From Acidobacteriota bacterium (GTDB taxonomy: Bacteria; Acidobacteriota; Terriglobia; Terriglobales; SCQP01): 5,876 nucleotides of DNA. The notes beneath the pieces were generated by a model. It had not been told where the DNA came from and did no database searches. It worked only from the letters and a program-made list of their open reading frames with translations. A program made the translations under genes and the position numbers. Location of the stretch: assembly GCA_021818645.1 (NCBI GenBank), contig JAKATS010000405.1, forward strand, positions 1-5,876, given 5' to 3'. Below are positions 1 to 5,876 of the stretch, piece after piece (within the stretch, counting starts at the first letter, position 1; each line of letters begins with the position of its first letter).

Positions 1-1
1 C

Positions 2-328
2 TTCGATCCCCAATCGAAGGAATGGGAGCACTGGAACATGGGCAAAGGCTATCAGGCGATTGAGTTTCCCGTGGATAACGACACCATGCCGCCCGATCAG
101 CCCGTCATCCCCTCGCCCGCGGGTGAACCCTCCGGCAAGCCGCCTGCGGCTTCGCCGTCTGGTGAATCGTCCGCATCGCCGGATGCGTCCGCGCCCACGG
201 CTCAGCCGGCGGCTAAATCCGCCGTCCCGGCCTCGCGTCAGCCCGGCTTTTTATCCCGCCTGCTGCACGTTCGCCGGCAGATCAGCCGCGCCCTCGCCGC
301 GGGCGCGCTGGTGCCCATCCGGGCCTGA
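2..328 (+). CDS. C-terminal part of an unrecognised protein with a Pro/Ser/Ala-rich tail (5' end outside window)
   Basis: The frame is open from the first complete codon (base 2) to a TGA at 326-328, giving 108 visible residues. The stretch before the first ATG at base 38 (FDPQSKEWEHWN) reads as normal protein and runs straight into MGKGYQAIEFP, so this is probably the end of a longer gene rather than a gene starting at 38. No convincing Shine-Dalgarno lies directly upstream of base 38. Third codon positions are strongly G/C, as in the confident genes. After about residue 35 the sequence becomes a low-complexity linker rich in Pro, Ser and Ala. It ends in a basic, amphipathic-looking segment (FLSRLLHVRRQISRALAAG). 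Such tails often tether or extend a folded domain, but the domain lies outside the window. I do not recognise the family and assign no function. An independent small gene starting at 38 is the less likely alternative. Confidence 0.6.
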   Translation, partial: FDPQSKEWEHWNMGKGYQAIEFPVDNDTMPPDQPVIPSPAGEPSGKPPAASPSGESSASPDASAPTAQPAAKSAVPASRQPGFLSRLLHVRRQISRALAAGALVPIRA

Positions 329-707
329 GCCGTTCAGGGCGAGCGGTAAGGCCTGGGCTGTCGAGCGGGTTTGTCTCCCGGCTCTCAGCTCCCGCCTCCG
401 CTTCCATCCGTCAACACTCGGCTGGCGGTCTTTATCCGTTCAGCTTTTGCTTTGCTTCATGACGCAATCCATCTGAACTTCCAACCCGCAGCCTTCGTCT
501 GGCGAAACTGGTTGCATGCCAAATCAATCGCCCTTTTCGCCACCCACGCTCGACGTGTGCTTTTATGCTGATCGTTTCTTTCAATTTGCGCCTGGTCCCG
601 ATTCCAGCATCGCCCGTGTCCTCATGCTTCGCATCTCGTTCTAAAAAATGCGACACATCCGAATTGCTTCACCGCCCCGGCTTCGTTGACTGAACGCATT
701 CATTTTC
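329..707. other. Intergenic stretch with no supportable gene
   Basis: Between the upstream stop and the leader of the phosphoribosyltransferase gene I find no frame with consistent codon bias, a ribosome binding site and recognisable protein. The possible reading frames on either strand are short and lack family resemblance. From roughly base 430 the base composition falls towards balanced GC, unlike the flanking genes. Small inverted repeats are present. CCTGA/TCAGG (324-328 and 334-338) sits at the upstream stop codon. GAGCGGG pairs with CCCgGCTC (363-369 and 377-384, one bulged base). TCGCAT/ATGCGA (629-634 and 648-653) has a 13-base loop. None is followed by a run of T on the + strand, so I do not call a terminator. 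No tRNA-like cloverleaf is visible. The promoter of the downstream operon presumably lies here or just after, but I see no good sigma70 pair. Confidence 0.5.
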
Positions 708-805
708 ATGCAGTTATTCGTATCAAATCATCCGCGTAATCCGCTCAAGCGTAGTTTATTTGTGTGGGGAAGATTCGGAACTTCGAAATATGGGATCATG
801 GCAGC

Positions 806-809
806 GGAG
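806..809 (+). promoter_or_regulatory. Shine-Dalgarno GGAG deciding the start of the phosphoribosyltransferase gene
   Basis: GGAG lies 6 bases upstream of the ATG at 816. The other in-frame ATGs are worse placed. The one at 798 has only a GGGA two bases away, and the one at 708 has no purine-rich site and would add an AT-rich N-terminal stretch that does not look like its family. This favours 816 as the start. Confidence 0.6.
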
Positions 810-815
810 CCCCGT

Positions 816-1421
816 ATGGATCTGATTCCCCAGCCGGACGAAGTGCGCGAGCTGCTGCAGCGGACCGGCGCGCTGCAAAGCGGCCATTTCATACACCGCA
901 ACGGCACCCACGCCGACGCCTGCCTGCAGCTGGCCATGGCGCTGCGGCATTACAGCGAATCGAAAATGCTCTGCGTGGGGCTGAGCCGGCTGTTGCGCGG
1001 GCATGACGAAGTGCGCCGCCATCTGCCCAATATCTCGATCGTGGCGCCCGCCACCGGCGGGCTGCCGGTGGCCTTTGGGGTGGCCGAGGCGCTGCGCGCG
1101 GCCCAGACTTACTGGGCGGAGGAGGAAAACGGCGTCCTGCAGTTCCGCCAGTTCATGGGCGAGCACCGCGGCGAACAAGTGGTGCTGGTGGATGACTTGC
1201 TGCGCTCGGGGCGCAAGCTGAGCGAGCTGCGGGAGCGGGTGGAGGCCTCCGGCGCGAGCGTGCTGGCGATCGGCGTATTGGTGCACCAGCGCTTTGCCAA
1301 CCCGCGCGACTTCGGCGCGCTGCCGTTATTTCATCTGGTGCAGCTCGAACCGCATTACTGGAGCGAGGCCGACTGCCCGCTCTGCCGCCAGGGCATCCCG
1401 GCGGTGCGGCTGCGGATGTGA
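816..1421 (+). CDS. PyrE-like (orotate phosphoribosyltransferase family) type I phosphoribosyltransferase
   Basis: Type I PRTases transfer ribose-5-phosphate from PRPP to a base; orotate PRTase makes OMP in pyrimidine synthesis in the cytoplasm. The 201-residue protein follows the OPRT plan. GHFIHRNGTHAD (residues 23-34) matches the OPRT GHF-x-SG-x-H region. IVAPATGGLPVAFGVAEAL (75-93) matches the V-x-GPA-x-GG segment. VVLVDDLLRSGRK (122-134) occupies the PRPP-loop position. A C-terminal CPLCRQGIP (187-195) is, as I recall, typical of Thermus-type PyrE proteins. Deviations are notable. The loop has LRSGRK where OPRTs have VTTGGS. The usual AEKE lysine is replaced (AEEEN, 101-105). The basic catalytic loop is FRQFMGEHRGEQ. 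It may therefore be a paralog with another substrate or a regulatory role, so I give no gene symbol. The start at 816 is chosen for its GGAG; starts at 798 and 708 are alternatives. The stop sits 2 bases before the methyltransferase ATG, suggesting an operon with coupled translation. Confidence 0.85.
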   Translation: MDLIPQPDEVRELLQRTGALQSGHFIHRNGTHADACLQLAMALRHYSESKMLCVGLSRLLRGHDEVRRHLPNISIVAPATGGLPVAFGVAEALRAAQTYWAEEENGVLQFRQFMGEHRGEQVVLVDDLLRSGRKLSELRERVEASGASVLAIGVLVHQRFANPRDFGALPLFHLVQLEPHYWSEADCPLCRQGIPAVRLRM

Positions 1422-1423
1422 AC

Positions 1424-2626
1424 ATGGATGCGCCGCCGTTCGTGCTTGGCCCCCGCGGCCGGCGCGCCTGGCAGTCGGGCCGGCCCTGGATTTTTCGCGA
1501 CGATCTTGCCCATCCGCCCGTGCCGCAGGCAGCGGCCGGCGCCGTGCCGGTGCATGATCTGCGCGGGCAGCGGCTGGGCTGGGCCGACTACAGCCCGCAG
1601 TCGCAGATCGCCCTGCGCCTGCTCAGCCGGGAGCCGGAGCCGGAAATTGACGCGGCCTTCTGGCGGCTGCGCCTGCGCCACGCCCTGGCCTATCGCCGCA
1701 AGGTGGTGCACGACAGCGAGGCATACCGGCTGGTCTGGGGCGAGGCCGATGGCCTGCCCGGGCTGGTGGCCGATGTCTATGGCCCGGCCCTGGCGGTGCA
1801 GTTTCTGACCGCGGCCATGGACGCGCGCCAGGAATTTTTTCTGCGCGAACTTGAGGCGCTGCTGGCGCCCCGCGCCCTGGCGCTGCGCAACGACAGCCGG
1901 GCCCGGCTGGCGGAAGGGCTCGCGCTCGAGGCCCGCATGGTGCATGGCGGAGAGCGCACGCGCTGCCGCATCCACGGGCTGGAGTGGGAATTTGACCTGC
2001 TGCACGGGCAGAAAACCGGCGCCTTTCTCGACCAGCGGGAAAACTGGCGCGCCGCGCAGGCTTGGCTGGCCCGCGATCTGGGCTACGCGGGCACGCCCGC
2101 AGCCGGCGCCCGGGTGCTCGACGTCTGCTGCCATCAGGGCGGCTTTGCCCTTCATCTCGCTGCCGCCGGCGCGCGGGTGGAAGGGGTTGACTTATCGCGT
2201 CCGGCGCTGGAGCTGGCCGAAGCCAACGCCCGGCTGAACCGGCTGCAGATCCGCTGGACCCAGGCCAATGCCTTCGATCTGCTGCGCGACTATCAGGCCG
2301 GGGAAAAACGCTATGAAATGATCGTGCTCGATCCGCCGGCCTTCGCCAAGTCGCCGCGCCAGCTCGCCGGCGCCGCCCGCGGCTATAAAGAGCTGAACCT
2401 GCGGGCTTTGAAAATGCTGACGCCCGGCGGGCTGCTGCTCACCTGCTCGTGCTCACATCATGTTTCCGCCGCCGATCTGCTGGCCGTGGTTTCCGAGATC
2501 GCCCAGGACGCCCGCCGCCCGCTGCGCATTCTGGAACAGCGCCAGCAGGCGCTGGATCATCCGGTCATGGCCAACCTGCACGAAAGCGGATATCTGAAAT
2601 GCCTGGTCCTGCAGGCAGCCTCATAA
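1424..2626 (+). CDS. Class I SAM-dependent rRNA methyltransferase, RlmI/COG1092 family (putative 23S rRNA m5C)
   Basis: Members of this family, such as RlmI, methylate a cytosine C5 in 23S rRNA with SAM as donor. The 400-residue length matches RlmI (about 396). The N-terminus (roughly 5-70) resembles the PUA RNA-binding domain, including GRPWIF and LGWADYSPQSQIALRLL. A middle region (75-190) holds EADGLPGLVADVYG (107-120). The methyltransferase domain follows: QKTGAFLDQREN (196-207), SAM-binding motif I VLDVCCHQGGFALH (231-244), an acidic residue after strand 2 in GVDLSRPALELAEAN (254-268), motif IV DPPAFAKS (303-310), and motif VI TCSCSHHV (340-347) with the expected catalytic cysteine. The exact rRNA position cannot be read from sequence. 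The start is ATG 1424, with a modest GGA seven bases upstream. A GTG at 1418 overlapping the upstream TGA is an alternative that adds two residues. Both options imply coupling to the upstream gene. Confidence 0.9.
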   Translation: MDAPPFVLGPRGRRAWQSGRPWIFRDDLAHPPVPQAAAGAVPVHDLRGQRLGWADYSPQSQIALRLLSREPEPEIDAAFWRLRLRHALAYRRKVVHDSEAYRLVWGEADGLPGLVADVYGPALAVQFLTAAMDARQEFFLRELEALLAPRALALRNDSRARLAEGLALEARMVHGGERTRCRIHGLEWEFDLLHGQKTGAFLDQRENWRAAQAWLARDLGYAGTPAAGARVLDVCCHQGGFALHLAAAGARVEGVDLSRPALELAEANARLNRLQIRWTQANAFDLLRDYQAGEKRYEMIVLDPPAFAKSPRQLAGAARGYKELNLRALKMLTPGGLLLTCSCSHHVSAADLLAVVSEIAQDARRPLRILEQRQQALDHPVMANLHESGYLKCLVLQAAS

Positions 2627-2651
2627 AAAATCCAAAAAAATTTGCAAATCA

Positions 2652-2679
2652 TTGAAAACAAATGGAATATTTTTATAAT
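2652..2679 (+). promoter_or_regulatory. Possible distal sigma70-type promoter (P1) upstream of hsp20
   Basis: TTGAAA (2652-2657), a 16-base spacer and a perfect TATAAT (2674-2679) form a plausible promoter. Its -10 forms the loop of an inverted repeat, TATTTT/AAAATA (2668-2673 and 2680-2685). The surrounding DNA is very AT-rich, so a chance match is easier here than elsewhere in the window. Confidence 0.4.
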
Positions 2680-2686
2680 AAAATAC

Positions 2687-2715
2687 TTGACAATAATGCA
2701 CTCAATATATATGAT
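2687..2715 (+). promoter_or_regulatory. Strong sigma70-type promoter (P2) for hsp20
   Basis: A perfect -35 TTGACA (2687-2692), an optimal 17-base spacer and TATGAT (2710-2715, five of six to consensus) lie immediately upstream of the hsp20 gene. Transcription would start near 2721-2723, giving a leader of about 33-35 bases. No CCCCAT-type sigma32 -10 and no CIRCE inverted repeat is present. A single GCACTC (2698-2703) in the spacer has no matching GAGTGC half-site. Confidence 0.65.
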
Positions 2716-2742
2716 TTGAATGTAGTCAATTTCAAAACACAT

Positions 2743-2747
2743 GGAGG
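2743..2747 (+). promoter_or_regulatory. Strong Shine-Dalgarno GGAGG for hsp20
   Basis: GGAGG lies 8 bases before the ATG at 2756. It overlaps an upstream in-frame ATG at 2741, which therefore cannot be the start: the 2741 codon is part of the binding site itself. The motif sits partly in the loop of a weak potential hairpin (AAAAC 2734-2738 with GTTTT 2747-2751). Confidence 0.75.
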
Positions 2748-2755
2748 TTTTTCCA

Positions 2756-3169
2756 ATGAATGCTTTAGTGAACTGGGTTCCTGACCTGAACTATTTGCCC
2801 GACACCATGGATCGCTTTTTCCAGGCCTTCCGCACACCGGTAGCCGACTGGACTCCGCGGGCTGACATTTTTGAAACCGAAAATGAGCTGGCGCTGGAGT
2901 TCGATCTGCCCGGCATCCAACAGAAGGATCTGGAAATTGTGGTTGAAAAAGGCGCCCTGGTGCTCAAAGGCGAGCGCAAGGCTCCGGCCAATATGGAGCA
3001 GTACCGCCGGGTGGAACGCAACTACGGCAGCTTTACCCGGGTCTTCACGCTGCCCGAAGTGGTGGACGCGGAAAAGATCTCGGCGAATCTGTCGAACGGC
3101 GTGCTGACGCTGCGCCTGCCCAAGCGGGAAGAGGTGAAGCCGCGGCAGATTCAGGTCAAGGTCGCCTGA
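2756..3169 (+). CDS. Small heat-shock protein, Hsp20/alpha-crystallin family
   Basis: Small heat-shock proteins are ATP-independent cytoplasmic holdases that form oligomers and bind unfolding proteins for later rescue by DnaK and ClpB. The 137-residue protein has the usual layout. A short hydrophobic N-terminal arm (1-33) contains LPDTMDRFFQAF. The alpha-crystallin domain (about 34-124) has WTPRADIFETENELALEFDL (32-51), the PGIQQKDLEI segment, YRRVERNYGSFTRVFTLP (83-100), and the signature GVLTLRLPK (115-123). The C-terminal tail carries an I-x-I/V-type anchor, IQV (132-134), which normally docks into a neighbouring dimer. The start at 2756 is fixed by GGAGG at 2743-2747. The gene has its own promoter(s) in the AT-rich island upstream and a hairpin terminator downstream, so it is probably transcribed mainly as a single gene next to its functional partner clpB. 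The family assignment is firm; no subtype symbol can be given. Confidence 0.95.
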   Translation: MNALVNWVPDLNYLPDTMDRFFQAFRTPVADWTPRADIFETENELALEFDLPGIQQKDLEIVVEKGALVLKGERKAPANMEQYRRVERNYGSFTRVFTLPEVVDAEKISANLSNGVLTLRLPKREEVKPRQIQVKVA

Positions 3170-3214
3170 AGGAAGGTATCGGCGCTCACTGCGCCGCCGC
3201 AACTCAACCTTCCT
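3170..3214 (+). repeat. Nested inverted repeat directly after the hsp20 stop codon
   Basis: An outer stem AGGAAGGT (3170-3177) pairs perfectly with ACCTTCCT (3207-3214). It encloses an inner GGCGC/GCGCC stem (3181-3185 and 3191-3195) with a TCACT loop. The outer right arm can alternatively form a short local hairpin, CTTCC-tgt-GGAAG (3209-3221), overlapping the base of the next stem. It may protect the hsp20 mRNA 3' end or influence termination; this is inference from base pairing only. Confidence 0.5.
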
Positions 3215-3218
3215 GTGG

Positions 3219-3252
3219 AAGCCGGCCGGTTCATCCGGCCGGCTTTAATCTT
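3219..3252 (+). terminator. GC-rich hairpin terminator between hsp20 and clpB
   Basis: An 11-bp perfect stem, AAGCCGGCCGG (3219-3229) with CCGGCCGGCTT (3235-3245), closes a TTCAT loop. It is followed by a short, interrupted T-rich stretch (TTAATCTT). The stem is very strong but the T-run is weak, so termination may be partial and allow readthrough into clpB. Confidence 0.65.
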
Positions 3253-3262
3253 GTAGCAGACC

Positions 3263-3266
3263 GGAG
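3263..3266 (+). promoter_or_regulatory. Shine-Dalgarno GGAG for clpB
   Basis: GGAG is placed 6 bases before the ATG at 3273, with a T-only spacer. It lies only about 18 bases after the terminator stem. No sigma70 or sigma32 promoter pair is evident between that stem and the start codon. Confidence 0.7.
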
Positions 3267-3272
3267 TTTTTT

Positions 3273-5876
3273 ATGGCCATTCGTTTCGACAAACTGACGC
3301 TGAAGGCGCAGGAAGCGCTGGAGGCGGCGCGCGCGGCGGCGGCCGAGCACGGCCAGGCGACGATTGCGCCGCTGCATCTGCTGGCGGCGCTCATCGCCGA
3401 CCGCGAAGGCGTGGTCCCGCCGGTGCTGCAGAAACTGGGCGTGCCCGCCGGCGAGCTGGCGAGCGGGGTGCAGGCCGCGATCGCCCGGCTGCCCCAGGTG
3501 CAGGGCGCGCATCTCGAGCGCGGGCTTTCGCCCGAGCTGGGCACGGTGCTGGAAAAAGCCTTTCAGGCGGCGGATAAATTCAAGGATGAATATGTTTCGA
3601 CCGAGCATCTGCTGCTGGGGCTGCTGGAGCTCGACTCCGACCCGGCGGCCGCGCTGCTCAGCCGGCTGGGCGTGACTGCGGACCGGGTGCTGCAGGCCTT
3701 GCAGGCGGTGCGCGGCAGCCAGCGCATTACCGACCCCAACCCCGAAGCCAAATACCAGGCGCTCGAGCGCTATGCCCGCGATCTGACCGAGCTGGCCCGC
3801 AAAAACAAGCTCGATCCGGTGATCGGCCGGGATGAGGAAATCCGCCGCGTGATCCAGGTGCTCTCGCGCCGCACCAAGAACAATCCGGTGCTGATCGGCG
3901 AGCCGGGGGTGGGCAAGACCGCCATCGTCGAAGGCCTGGCCCGGCGGATTGTCGCCGGAGACGTGCCGGAAGCGTTGAAATCGAAGCGGGTGGTGGGGCT
4001 GGACCTGGGCGCGCTGGTCGCCGGCGCCAAATACCGGGGCGAATTTGAAGACCGGCTGAAGGCGGTGCTGAAAGAAATCGAGGACGCCGGCGGGCAGATC
4101 ATTCTATTCATTGACGAGCTGCATACGCTGGTGGGCGCCGGCGCGGCCGAGGGCTCGATGGACGCCTCGAACATGCTCAAGCCGGCGCTGGCGCGGGGCG
4201 AGCTGCGGGCGATCGGCGCGACCACGCTGGCCGAATACCAGAAATATATTGAGAAAGACGCGGCGCTCGAGCGCCGCTTCCAGCCGGTCTATGTGGGCGA
4301 GCCGTCGGTCGAGTCCACCCTGGCCATTCTGCGCGGCCTGAAAGAGCGCTATGAAGTGCATCACGGGGTGCGCATCCCGGATGCGGCGCTGGTGGCCGCG
4401 GCCCAGCTCTCCCAGCGCTATATCAGCGACCGCTTTCTGCCCGACAAAGCCATAGACCTGGTGGATGAGGCGGCGGCCGGGCTGCGCATGCAGCTCGATT
4501 CCCGCCCCGCCGAGATTGAAGAGCTGGAGCGCCGCATCACCCATCTCGAGATTGAGCGCACCGCGCTGGCCAAGGAAAAAGACGCCCATTCGAAACAGCG
4601 GCGCAAGATCATCGAGGCCGAAACCGCTGACCTGCGGGAAAAAGCCGCGGCGATGAACGCGCGCTGGACGCGGGAAAAAGAGGTGATTCAAAAAGTCAAT
4701 CAGCTCAAGGCCCGCCAGGAGGAACTGCAGCACCGCGAACAGCAGGCCGAACGCGCCGGCGATTTGAGCCAGGTGGCGGAGATCCGCTATGGCCGCAAGG
4801 TCGAGCTCGAGCGCGAACTGCAGGCTGCCCAACTGCATTTACAGGAGCTGGAGAAAACCACCCGTCTGCTGCAGGAAGAGGTCACGGCCGAGGACATCGC
4901 CCGCGTCGTCGCCAAATGGACCGGGATTCCCGTGCAGCGGCTGCTGGAAGCCGAAATGCAGAAGCTGGTGCAGATGGAAAGCCGCCTGCACCGGCGGGTG
5001 GTGGGACAGGAAGCCGCGGTGCGCGCGGTGAGCGACGCCATTCGCCGCAGCCGGGCGGGGTTGAGCGACCCGCGGAAGCCGCTGGGTTCGTTTTTATTTC
5101 TGGGCCCGACCGGGGTGGGCAAAACCGAGTTGGCCCGCGCGCTGGCCGAGTTCCTGTTTGACGACGAGCATGCCATGATCCGGCTCGACATGAGCGAGTA
5201 CATGGAAAAACACGCGGTCGCGCGGCTGATCGGCGCCCCGCCGGGCTATGTGGGCTATGAAGAAGGCGGCCAGCTCACCGAAGCGGTGCGCCGGCGCCCC
5301 TACGCGGTGCTGCTTTTGGATGAAATCGAAAAGGCGCATCCCGACGTCTTTAATATATTGCTGCAGGTGCTCGACGACGGCCGGCTGACCGACGGCAAAG
5401 GCCGCACCGTGGACTTCCGCCATGCGGTGGTGATCATGACCTCGAATCTGGGCAGCCAGTATCTGGGCCTGGAGGCGTTTCAGGATGGCGCAGTGACGCC
5501 GGCGGCGCGCGACCAGGTGATGACACTGCTGCGCGCCAGCTTCAAGCCGGAGTTTCTGAACCGGGTGGACGACATCATCATCTTCCACGCCCTGACCGCG
5601 GCCGAGATGGAGCCGATCGTGGATCTGCAACTGGCCCAACTGCGGCATCTGCTGGGCGAGCGGCAGATCGAGCTGGAGCTGACGCCTGCGGCGCGCGAAC
5701 TGCTGGTGCGGGAAGGCTACGATCCGCAGTACGGCGCGCGCCCGCTCAAACGCGCCCTGCAGCGGCTGGTGCAGAATCCGCTGGCCACGGCCATGCTCAA
5801 GGGCGAAATTCCGCCCGGCGCCCGCATCCGCGCCGACCGCGCGCCCGGCGGCGCGGAGCTGCGCTTTACGCCGGCG
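3273..5876 (+). CDS. clpB: ATP-dependent disaggregase ClpB (Hsp104 family), 3' end just outside window
   Basis: ClpB is a hexameric cytoplasmic AAA+ machine that, with DnaK, threads polypeptides out of aggregates. The frame stays open for 868 codons to the window edge with no frameshift. ClpB is usually about 860 residues, so only a few should be missing. Domains in order are: an N-terminal Clp repeat domain (1-145); NBD1 with Walker A GEPGVGKT (209-216), pore-loop KYRG (Tyr254), Walker B ILFIDE (277-282) and arginine fingers in LERRF (Arg334/335); a coiled-coil middle domain (about 405-535, with the [16 protein letters not shown] start and the [12 protein letters not shown] segment); and NBD2 with Walker A GPTGVGKT (611-618), pore-loop GYVGY (Tyr659), Walker B LLLDE (680-684) and sensor-2 GAR (Arg823). 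The middle domain separates it from ClpA and ClpC. All key catalytic residues are intact. The start is fixed by GGAG. Expression probably comes from readthrough of the hsp20 transcript or an unrecognised promoter. Confidence 0.97.
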   Translation, partial: MAIRFDKLTLKAQEALEAARAAAAEHGQATIAPLHLLAALIADREGVVPPVLQKLGVPAGELASGVQAAIARLPQVQGAHLERGLSPELGTVLEKAFQAADKFKDEYVSTEHLLLGLLELDSDPAAALLSRLGVTADRVLQALQAVRGSQRITDPNPEAKYQALERYARDLTELARKNKLDPVIGRDEEIRRVIQVLSRRTKNNPVLIGEPGVGKTAIVEGLARRIVAGDVPEALKSKRVVGLDLGALVAGAKYRGEFEDRLKAVLKEIEDAGGQIILFIDELHTLVGAGAAEGSMDASNMLKPALARGELRAIGATTLAEYQKYIEKDAALERRFQPVYVGEPSVESTLAILRGLKERYEVHHGVRIPDAALVAAAQLSQRYISDRFLPDKAIDLVDEAAAGLRMQLDSRPAEIEELERRITHLEIERTALAKEKDAHSKQRRKIIEAETADLREKAAAMNARWTREKEVIQKVNQLKARQEELQHREQQAERAGDLSQVAEIRYGRKVELERELQAAQLHLQELEKTTRLLQEEVTAEDIARVVAKWTGIPVQRLLEAEMQKLVQMESRLHRRVVGQEAAVRAVSDAIRRSRAGLSDPRKPLGSFLFLGPTGVGKTELARALAEFLFDDEHAMIRLDMSEYMEKHAVARLIGAPPGYVGYEEGGQLTEAVRRRPYAVLLLDEIEKAHPDVFNILLQVLDDGRLTDGKGRTVDFRHAVVIMTSNLGSQYLGLEAFQDGAVTPAARDQVMTLLRASFKPEFLNRVDDIIIFHALTAAEMEPIVDLQLAQLRHLLGERQIELELTPAARELLVREGYDPQYGARPLKRALQRLVQNPLATAMLKGEIPPGARIRADRAPGGAELRFTPA

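Noticed and set aside
432..656. Minus-strand frame of 74 codons in the intergenic stretch
   Set aside because: GTG start without a clear ribosome binding site, no codon bias like the neighbours, and no family resemblance.
686..719. TTGACT (686-691) as a -35 for the PRTase operon
   Set aside because: No acceptable -10 hexamer is found at 15-19 bases. The nearest AT-rich hexamer (TTATTC) is 22 bases away.
708..797. ATG at 708 as the start of the phosphoribosyltransferase
   Set aside because: No Shine-Dalgarno. The added residues are encoded by AT-richer sequence with foreign codon use and do not extend the PRTase homology.
1355..2155. Long minus-strand open frame (266 codons) opposite the methyltransferase gene
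   Set aside because: It is antisense to a well-supported gene. High third-position GC on the + strand removes stop codons from the opposite frame. Its translation resembles no known family.
2640..2649. Palindrome ATTTGCAAAT after the methyltransferase gene as a terminator
   Set aside because: The stem is short and AT-rich, has no real loop, and is not followed by a T-run. It is too weak to support a terminator call.
2698..2703. GCACTC as a CIRCE (HrcA) half-site upstream of hsp20
   Set aside because: CIRCE needs a GAGTGC partner nine bases away. None is present, and the flanking bases do not match.
2741..2755. Upstream in-frame ATG at 2741 as the hsp20 start
   Set aside because: This ATG overlaps the GGAGG that serves the ATG at 2756, and it has no binding site of its own.
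4104..4838. Long minus-strand open frame (244 codons) opposite clpB, and another at 5094-5648
   Set aside because: Both lie wholly inside clpB, whose motifs are intact, and they are rich in residues expected from reading GC-rich codons backwards. They are shadow frames.

Overview
The window is a GC-rich bacterial chromosomal segment. All confident genes lie on the + strand, and codon third positions are strongly G/C. No mobile element, tRNA, rRNA or CRISPR array is visible. The gene content is housekeeping and protein quality control. The protein style (a ClpB beginning MAIRFDKLT, a small Hsp20 with an acidobacterial or proteobacterial look) fits a free-living Gram-negative-type bacterium. 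Acidobacteriota is my best guess from family resemblance, but this is weak inference.

Layout. Bases 2-328 hold the 3' end of an unrecognised gene with a Pro/Ser/Ala-rich tail. About 490 bases without a supportable gene follow (329-815). A tightly coupled pair comes next: an orotate-phosphoribosyltransferase-like protein (816-1421) and a COG1092/RlmI-type rRNA methyltransferase (1424-2626), two bases apart. An abrupt AT-rich island (2627-2755) carries two tandem sigma70-like promoters, the downstream one close to consensus. It drives a small heat-shock protein of the Hsp20 family (2756-3169). A spacer with a nested stem-loop and a GC-rich terminator-like hairpin (3170-3272) separates it from clpB (3273 to the window end). 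The clpB frame is open for 868 codons and should be missing only its last few residues.

How the genes work together. Hsp20 holds unfolding proteins in a refoldable state, and ClpB, with DnaK, extracts and unfolds them from aggregates. Their adjacency makes a compact disaggregation module. The upstream pair is nucleotide- and RNA-related: a PRPP-dependent fold plus a 23S rRNA-type methyltransferase, probably cotranscribed and translationally coupled. I see no clearly new multi-gene system. The points most worth a second look are the PRTase with its altered PRPP and catalytic loops, and the unusual regulatory architecture around hsp20.
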